Shown piece after piece: positions 50,358-55,694 of a stretch of 55,694 nt of DNA (positions within the stretch are counted from its first letter, which is position 1; every line of letters starts with the position of its first letter). Position numbers and translations under genes: made by a program. Source of the stretch: Bacillota bacterium (GTDB lineage Bacteria > Bacillota > Sulfobacillia > DUMF01); contig DUMF01000013.1 of the NCBI GenBank assembly GCA_012840015.1, positions 1 to 55,694 on the forward strand. Reading direction: 5' to 3'. A model generated the notes under the pieces. It searched no databases and was not told the DNA's origin. It saw only the letters and a program-made list of their open reading frames with translations.

Positions 50358-51215
50358 TTCGCCCAACATGCCTGCTGAGCCAATGGGTTGAAGGGAACCC
50401 CTGTCACCTGACCAGCGAGAAGACAATCCGTAGGTACGGGAGCCGCCGGTAACGGCGGGGTTTGAAGGAAGCCGAAGGAAGAGCATGGAAGTAGCGCAAG
50501 CGAACCGAGGTGGGCTCTCGAAGTGGGTAACCTTGCATAGAGTGGGAAAGCCCTAAAGCTGGGTAACCTGGGGAGTCAGGACGGACGGGTTCATGCTCAG
50601 GCAGGCAGGCTTAACTGGGGAAGCGCTGTATCATCCGAGTTAACTTGGTAAGGTCAAACAAGCCGAGAGGCAACGGAGAGAAGACGTGGTGCAGGGTGGC
50701 AGATGAGTCCGTTCCGCAATAGTGAGAAACCTTCAGCCAGTGAAAGCCGGCGACGGTTTGGGGGAAACTGGGGGGACAGCCCCCAGGAGGTGCTGACTCA
50801 AAGGAGCCCTGGTCCGCTAAGGCAGATTATTGGAGCTGAGCGGGGGAGATGCATGCCTGAGAGCTAAAGAGGCCGCATGAACTCGAAAAAGGAACTGCCA
50901 CCATGCGAGGAGGAGACGTAAGGAGTACAGCGAGATGAAGGAGTCAAGATGAAGTACTAGAGCTTAATCAACAAAGTATACCGTATTGAAAACCTAAAAG
51001 AGTCGTACGACGCCGTCAAGGCGAACAATGGCGCTGCCGGGGTGGAGGGGCAAAGCGTACAAGCCTTTGGCGAGAACCTTGAAGGTAAAACTACCAGACT
51101 TCGTCTTGAACAAATCAAATGAGTGGGGTTGGCCAGGAGCCGTGTACGAGCTCGTACCCACGGTTCTGTGAGTAGGACAGCGCCATACTAATCACCTAGC
51201 GCTGTCCTGCTCGAT
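50357..51215 (+). mobile_element. Group II intron (class C-like) relic with deleted reverse transcriptase
   Basis: The 5' end GTTCGCCCAACATG resembles the GTGCGCCC start of class C introns. Domain V is recognisable: GAGCCGTG (51137-51144, with the AGC triad) pairs with CACGGTTC (51159-51166), but its apical loop is shortened. Domain VI is a long hairpin, 51170-51183 with 51199-51212, enclosing CTAATCACC. The 3' end is near CTCGAT (51215). The span is about 860 bases where a full intron has about 1.9 kb, because most of the reverse transcriptase is gone. It cannot move by itself; splicing is doubtful because domain V is altered. Confidence 0.75.
50949..51122 (+). pseudogene. N-terminal remnant of the intron-encoded reverse transcriptase
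   Basis: From ATG 50949 the frame reads MKY, a TAG stop, then LINKVYRIENLKESYDAVKA and GAAGVEGQSVQAFGENL, the conserved N-terminus of group II intron reverse transcriptases. It ends at TGA 51120-51122. The catalytic palm with YADD, the maturase and the endonuclease are all deleted. Confidence 0.8.
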
Positions 51216-51317
51216 TTTCCATCGGGGCCGGCCCTGGAAGGCCCGGAGCCAGCGCGAATCGCTACCATGCTGTCTGATTGTGTTACTTCTGCCCACGGGA
51301 TGTGGTGTGATTAGCCT

Positions 51318-52670
51318 TCAACGCGATAGCGCTTTGGCGATGACACCGATATCCTCTACACGTTCGAGCTGCTTTACGTTGGTCAGAATCTTTTCTACTT
51401 GATCGGCGTTCAGGTAACCCTGCGTGAGTTGCCGGAACTTCGCCTCGATTTCGTGAGGCTTAAGCGGATTTTCCGGGTCGCCTTTTCTGTAGAAGTTCTC
51501 CGCACTCAGACAGGTTCCATCCTGCAGGAACAGTTCTACCCGGGCCGGTCTGCACGAAGGGAACAGCGAATCGAATTTCGGGTCTACGACCAATTCTACT
51601 TTCGAGGCTAGAGCTTGCACCACGGGATCTGCGACGGTTTGGTCGGTAAAACGGCTGGGATCGATTCTACCGTATACCAAGGCAGTCGCTACGCAGAACG
51701 GCGCGCTGAACTTGGCTTCAAAAGGAGTCTTGGGTGCTGGGTTCGAGATGAGCCCCTTTGCTTCGGAATAGGTGCTTATCCTGATGGATTTGACCTCTTC
51801 AGGAGATATGTTTCTCGACTCCCGTATACTCATGATTGCATCTATGGGCGAATGGGTATGCCCACAAGACGGGTAAAGCTTAAAGTTACTTTCTCTAATC
51901 TTATATGATTTCCCGAGCTCTCGGGTTAGAGCCTCAAGATTAGGATTTGTCGAAGTGGCAAGGCAGAATCCCTTCTTGCCTTCAAAGATACGATGAGGGC
52001 CGGTAAACCCCTTCCCGGCCAACATTGCGGCCAACATCCCATTAAAACATGCCTTTGCAGGATGTAACACCTTGGTCATCGCCTTGTCCTCAAGGAACTG
52101 CCACAACCCCGCAGCCTGCGTGCCAGCGTTGCCAAGCGAGTCGGCGATGGCATTCGGCGGAAGGCCAAGTATTTTGGCAGAAGCGGCCGCTGCGCCAAAT
52201 GTGCCCGCGGTACCAGTGGTGTGCCACTTCGAATAGTGGGCTTTCCCCACACTTTCTCCTGCTCTCAGTGCTAGTTCGTATCCGGCTACCACGGCTTCGA
52301 TGAGGTCTTTGCCGCTTACGTGGTTCTGTTCTCCCAGCGCGAATGCAGCCGGGATGGTGACCACAGCCCCGTGAATTATCGCCCACTTATGACCATCATC
52401 CATTTCGGCAGCGTGTGAAAGCGCGGCGTTCGCAAAGGCAGCCCACAGTGGTGAGATCTTGCGCGCATGGCCAACAACGGTGGCGTTAGCGTTCGATGGC
52501 TGTTCCAGGGCTACCTGAACCAGTATCTCAGCTGCTCTGTCTCCGATTCCGGCTACTGCGCAGCCTATCCAGTCCAGCACGCACGCCTTGGCCTTTTCCA
52601 CCACGTCACTAGGCAGCTTCTCGAAATCGCATTGGTAAACGAATTGGGCGAGCTCTTCCGCAATGGTCAT
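51318..52670 (-). CDS. MmgE/PrpD family protein
   Basis: This 450-residue protein belongs to the 2-methylcitrate dehydratase / cis-aconitate decarboxylase fold family. LDWIGCAVAG, the DDGHKWAIIHGAVVTIPAAFALGE segment, GTFGAAAASAKILGL and the later YPSCGHTHSPID are family blocks. These enzymes dehydrate or decarboxylate tricarboxylic acids; other members act on unusual carboxylates. The start overlaps the lyase gene stop by 4 bp. Together with the lyase and TctC gene it suggests uptake and breakdown of a carboxylic acid whose identity is not known. Confidence 0.88.
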   Translation of the reverse strand: MTIAEELAQFVYQCDFEKLPSDVVEKAKACVLDWIGCAVAGIGDRAAEILVQVALEQPSNANATVVGHARKISPLWAAFANAALSHAAEMDDGHKWAIIHGAVVTIPAAFALGEQNHVSGKDLIEAVVAGYELALRAGESVGKAHYSKWHTTGTAGTFGAAAASAKILGLPPNAIADSLGNAGTQAAGLWQFLEDKAMTKVLHPAKACFNGMLAAMLAGKGFTGPHRIFEGKKGFCLATSTNPNLEALTRELGKSYKIRESNFKLYPSCGHTHSPIDAIMSIRESRNISPEEVKSIRISTYSEAKGLISNPAPKTPFEAKFSAPFCVATALVYGRIDPSRFTDQTVADPVVQALASKVELVVDPKFDSLFPSCRPARVELFLQDGTCLSAENFYRKGDPENPLKPHEIEAKFRQLTQGYLNADQVEKILTNVKQLERVEDIGVIAKALSR

Positions 52671-54028
52671 TCTGCACCTGTCCCTTCACACGCCTTTACC
52701 ACTCGAAGCGCGATGTCCTTCGAAAGGCCAAGGTAGTTAAGCGGGTCCAGGGCCTGATCGATTTCTTCCTTGGAAAGCACGCCTGAGGTTCTCGGGTCTT
52801 TGAGGAGCACCTCCCTCAGAGGAAGACCTTTTTCGAATGAATACATGCTGAGTTCGTAAACGACCTCGTGCGCTCGTTGCTTGCCGGTCTTCTCAGCGAG
52901 CTTGAACATGACGGGTTCTGACAGCAGAAGTCCTTTGAGGAGATGCAGGTTCTCCAGCATCTTCTTGGGCTTCACAGTGAGGTTTGAGACCAGCGTGTTT
53001 GACAGTCGCACGGCGCAGCCAGCGTAGAGACATGATTCCGGTATCAGTACCCACTCCGTACGCCACTGCGACCCATCGCGTTCGTGTTCCTGTTCCATGG
53101 CTTGCATCATTACCGCAGCGTTGCCGCGGACCAATTTGGCCAGACTTACGATGCATTCCGACATGCCGGGATTTCTTTTGTGGGGCATGGTACTGCTGCC
53201 CACTTTGCCTGCCGTAAAACCTTCTTCGACCTCATCTACCTCGGTGGTCTGTAGGTTGAACACTTCGTTGGCTATCTTACCGCACGTGGATGCGATCAGG
53301 GCCAGGATATTGAGGAACTCGGCGAATCGGTCGCGTGAGGCATGCCAGCATATGTTGGGGACTCCCAGCCCAAGCTGCTCCATGACGCGTTTTTCGATCT
53401 CAGGTCCAATAGGTCCGAACGATGCATAGGTGCCTACGGCCCCAGATAGATTCCCAACCAGAAGCCTGTGTTCACTCTCCTTGAGCCGTTCGATGTGGCG
53501 CGTGACTTCGTCGAGCCATACAGCTGCCTTATAGCCGAACGTTATTGGTAAAGCTTGTTGGCCGTGAGTTCGGCCAGCCATGGGCGTCTCTGCGTATTTT
53601 CGTACCGTCTCGCTCAAGGTCTGCTTGAATCCTTCGAGATCCTTGAGGATAATCGCCCGGGCCTCTTTGACCTGTAGCATCATAGCCGTATCTCTTATGT
53701 CCTGAGTGGTTGCACCGTAGTGTATGTACTGCCCCCAATCTCCTTCGCACGCTTTTTCGAGGGAGCGAAGCAGCGGTACAAGGCTGTGGCCTGTCTTTCG
53801 AATGCCGTTGCGCACTTCCTCGAGAGAGATGAACTCCAGTTTTGCTTTCCGGCAGATCTCCTCGGCGGCTTCCTTAGGAATGATCCCAAGCGATGCTTCC
53901 GCTCGGGCCAGAGCCGCTTCTACGTCGAGGAGTTTTTGAACGTTGTTTTTCTCGTCCCAAACCTCCCTCATGTCGTCCGTAGAAACGACGTGTCCGAAAA
54001 GATAAGAATCGATCATGTGTGCACTCAT
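52667..54028 (-). CDS. Fumarase/adenylosuccinate lyase superfamily enzyme, non-purine context
   Basis: The 453 residues carry superfamily signatures: HYGATTQDIRDTAMM, AGRTHGQQALPITFG and GSSTMPHKRNP. Purine PurB is normally about 430 residues and sits with other pur genes; here the neighbours are MmgE/PrpD and a tricarboxylate-binding protein. Related enzymes eliminate fumarate, or act as carboxy-muconate cycloisomerases. It most likely adds or removes a group on a succinate-like acid. AGGAGG precedes ATG 54028. A 4-bp overlap links it to the downstream MmgE/PrpD gene. Confidence 0.85.
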   Translation of the reverse strand: MSAHMIDSYLFGHVVSTDDMREVWDEKNNVQKLLDVEAALARAEASLGIIPKEAAEEICRKAKLEFISLEEVRNGIRKTGHSLVPLLRSLEKACEGDWGQYIHYGATTQDIRDTAMMLQVKEARAIILKDLEGFKQTLSETVRKYAETPMAGRTHGQQALPITFGYKAAVWLDEVTRHIERLKESEHRLLVGNLSGAVGTYASFGPIGPEIEKRVMEQLGLGVPNICWHASRDRFAEFLNILALIASTCGKIANEVFNLQTTEVDEVEEGFTAGKVGSSTMPHKRNPGMSECIVSLAKLVRGNAAVMMQAMEQEHERDGSQWRTEWVLIPESCLYAGCAVRLSNTLVSNLTVKPKKMLENLHLLKGLLLSEPVMFKLAEKTGKQRAHEVVYELSMYSFEKGLPLREVLLKDPRTSGVLSKEEIDQALDPLNYLGLSKDIALRVVKACEGTGAE

Positions 54029-54057
54029 TAAATCCGCCTCCTACTTGGTGTGTAAGC

Positions 54058-55003
54058 TCACTTAGCCATGTTAAGCGACGCCAAGATTTGCTTATTGTTC
54101 TCGAAATCCTGTTGTATGAACTTTGCCGAACTCCTTGGGTCCCTGATACATGAGGGGGAACCCGGATTGCCCGAACTTTGCCTGTACATCTTTACTTTCC
54201 AGAGCCTTCTTGAACGCCTGATGAAGCCTCTCTATGATTTCTGGTGAGGTGCCTTTGGGCGCGGCGATTCCACGCCAAGCTCCGTATACCAAATCGATAC
54301 CCTTTTCTTTGAAAGTGGGTATATCGGGGAAACGTGGGTCTCTTTTTTCAGACATGACTCCCAAAATACGTACTTTACCCTGGTCAACCATGCTCCTGAA
54401 TTCTCCCCAAGCGCTCAGCCCGCAAACTGCGTGACCACCCGCGATCATGGGTGCCTGCTCCGTACCGCCTTGCGTATGTACATATTTAAACTTCATTCCG
54501 GTTTTCTGTTCGAGGAGCAAAGCTGCAATGTGGTGAGAAGTAGAATGCCCAGACGTAGCATGTAGTATCGGTTCTTTCTTACCGTGCTCAATCAGTTGTT
54601 CGAGTGTTTGGAAAGGCGAACCTGAGTAAACTGGCATTACTTCGGGGTCAAAACAATAGAGGATGATCGGTTCGAACGAATCTACTTTGAAGTCTACTTG
54701 CTTCGTGAGGGTGTTCGTGACAACCGACGATGTCATAGCCAGCAGCGTATAACCGTCCGGCTTGGCGCGTGCAACATAACTTTGACCTTCTACAGCTCCA
54801 CCCCCTGCCTTGTTGACTACCACGATTTTTTGACCGAGGGTTTTCTCTGCTTCGCCCGAGAGGATCCGAATAGTGGTGTCGACTGCCCCTCCTGGAGCGA
54901 ATGGTACTATCATTTCGATGGACTTCTTCGGGTACTGGTTCGCAGTTCCCCCCGAGCAACCGGTGAGGACGAGAACGCCGACAACCGTGACGCCTTCATT
55001 CAA
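54058..55003 (-). pseudogene. TctC-type (tripartite tricarboxylate) solute-binding lipoprotein, frameshifted near the C-terminus
   Basis: The N-terminus is a lipoprotein signal (VVGVLVLTGCSGG). The mature part has TctC blocks: KSIEMIVPFAPGGAVDTTIR, VNKAGGGAVEGQSYVA, DGYTLLAMT and PKGTSPEIIERL. TTG 55003 follows GGAGGTGA. The main frame ends at 54092 in a poor tail (KVHTTGFREQ), but from about 54121 the next frame reads FIQQDFENNKQILASLNMAK and stops at 54058, the expected C-terminus. One extra base there explains both. It may be a real mutation or a sequencing error. No tctA or tctB is visible. The binding protein should deliver a carboxylate for the two downstream enzymes. Confidence 0.8.
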
Positions 55004-55495
55004 CGGTTCACCTCCACGAAGCATGCCCCGTTAACTGGGCGGTGGCTTTTCTTGCCGGCAGGGAGGCAGAATGTAAGCTTCCCAGCGTTTCAGAACTCGC
55101 GGGACCGGCAGCCTTTTTCATTATTGCCCTCGGGCTGGCGTTACTGTGGGAACCGCTGGAAGCCGTTCCATCTGTGTTTCTGACTGCAGTGGGAGAACGA
55201 GATCTTGGAACGGTATTCCTGGAAGTGCTCACTGACCACAGCTGTAGCCTTCGCACCCTTTACTTGGTTTGAGAGGTGATGGTGCTTGGATATCCTGGGG
55301 TTCTTGGTTCAAGGTTTTCGGGTGGCCGCTAGCCCGACTTTCGCACTCTGACCACAGTTTTGGGCCTTTTTTGCCCCTTTTTGGAACCGCAAACCCTTGA
55401 GAGTTCTAGGGGTCATATTCGAAATGACCAATTTAGTGACGACTGGTGTAGATAGTGGGTATTCGGTAGGCTCCGTGGTGTGTTAGCATAGTGGC
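55004..55495. other. Region without a supported gene
   Basis: A plus-strand open frame at 55042-55272 contains a hydrophobic stretch (GPAAFFIIALGLALLW) but has no recognisable family, start signal or neighbour. The decamer CTGACCACAG occurs twice (near 55233 and 55347), and the second copy is close to where the left end of the following insertion sequence is expected. Confidence 0.4.
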
Positions 55496-55694
55496 ATGTA
55501 CATCCGCAAAACAGTCCGCAAGACCAAAGACGGCAAGGAGTACATCAACTACCTCCTGGTGGAATGTGTCTCGACTCCGAAGGGACCCAGGCAGCGCACA
55601 ATCTGCTCTCTTGGACCACTGGCCCCTGGTCCTGCCGAAGAATGGTATGCGCTTGCCAAAAAGCTCGAATCTGCACTCTCCAGCCAGCTTTCCA
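55496..55694 (+). CDS. IS1634-type transposase, N-terminal fragment (cut by window end)
   Basis: ATG 55496 opens a frame of 66 codons to the window end. The start MYIRKTVRKTKDGKEYINYL, then PRQRTICSLGPL, is typical of IS1634/IS4-like transposases. The DDE core lies beyond the window, so intactness cannot be judged. Confidence 0.8.
   Translation, partial: MYIRKTVRKTKDGKEYINYLLVECVSTPKGPRQRTICSLGPLAPGPAEEWYALAKKLESALSSQLS

Noticed and set aside
55042-55272. Open frame with a hydrophobic segment, considered as a TctB fragment
   Set aside because: No recognisable TctB motif, wrong strand relative to tctC, and no ribosome site.
1-55694. CRISPR arrays, rRNA operons, prophage genes
   Set aside because: No regularly spaced repeats, rRNA motifs or phage structural genes were seen.

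Overview
The window looks like chromosome from a spore-forming, probably anaerobic Bacillota (Clostridia-like) bacterium. The signs are sporulation and germination genes (a SpoIVFA/SpoIVFB pair, a PdaB-type deacetylase, a gerABC operon), a T-box leader, DUF1540 proteins, a Fur/PerR plus rubrerythrin oxygen-defence pair and a pyrophosphate-driven ion pump. No outer-membrane genes were seen. I did not compute base composition, and the species cannot be named from this alone.

Layout. 1-1672: two decayed insertion sequences, a frameshifted IS256-type transposase and an internally deleted ISNCY-type relic that still has both ends. 1674-4650 (minus): serA and a class V aminotransferase behind a T-box leader whose apparent specifier is a serine codon. 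4712-7255: spoIVFB/spoIVFA, divergent from a pdaB-like gene. 7591-11730: gerA-gerB-gerC. 11884-16451: two radical-SAM-linked genes, RNase E/G and a ModE-like repressor, ending in an antiparallel overlap with a sigma-54 activator (16378-18417). 18492-21117: a DUF1540 gene, a small possible spore protein, an IS3 element broken by an IS110 relic, and tRNA-Arg(CCG). 21233-23862: argG-argH.

23821-30672 is the most unusual block. A glycosyltransferase with a large helical insertion and a cyclic-2,3-diphosphoglycerate-synthetase-like GTPase lie on the minus strand. They are divergent from a flippase-like membrane protein, a GCS2-type carboxylate-amine ligase, a phosphatidylserine-decarboxylase-like enzyme and a HAD phosphatase. 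30669-36102 (minus) is an apparent operon of an SH3-repeat cell-wall amidase, a fused AmmeMemoRadiSam B-A protein, its radical SAM partner and argF. 36292-44007 runs through a P-loop/Asp23 fusion protein, rpoN, gap-pgk-tpiA, secG and hppA. 44082-47316 holds smpB, the tmRNA gene starting two bases after the smpB stop, a DUF2179 protein, and rph-rdgB-yfcE. 47363-50310 has a secreted DUF2680 protein, a diguanylate cyclase, a second DUF1540 gene, a Fur/PerR regulator and rubrerythrin.

50357-51215 is a group II (class C-like) intron relic sitting in the terminator region of rubrerythrin, with most of its reverse transcriptase deleted. 51318-55003 (minus) is a small catabolic set: a TctC-type solute-binding protein with an apparent frameshift, a fumarase/adenylosuccinate-lyase superfamily enzyme and an MmgE/PrpD protein. 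The window ends in the start of an IS1634-type transposase.

Functional links. The serine-pathway genes appear to be controlled by tRNA(Ser) charging. RpoN and the sigma-54 activator are both encoded here but 19 kb apart, and I saw no convincing -24/-12 promoter. Fur-like palindromes precede both the Fur-family gene and rubrerythrin, suggesting one small peroxide- or iron-responsive regulon.
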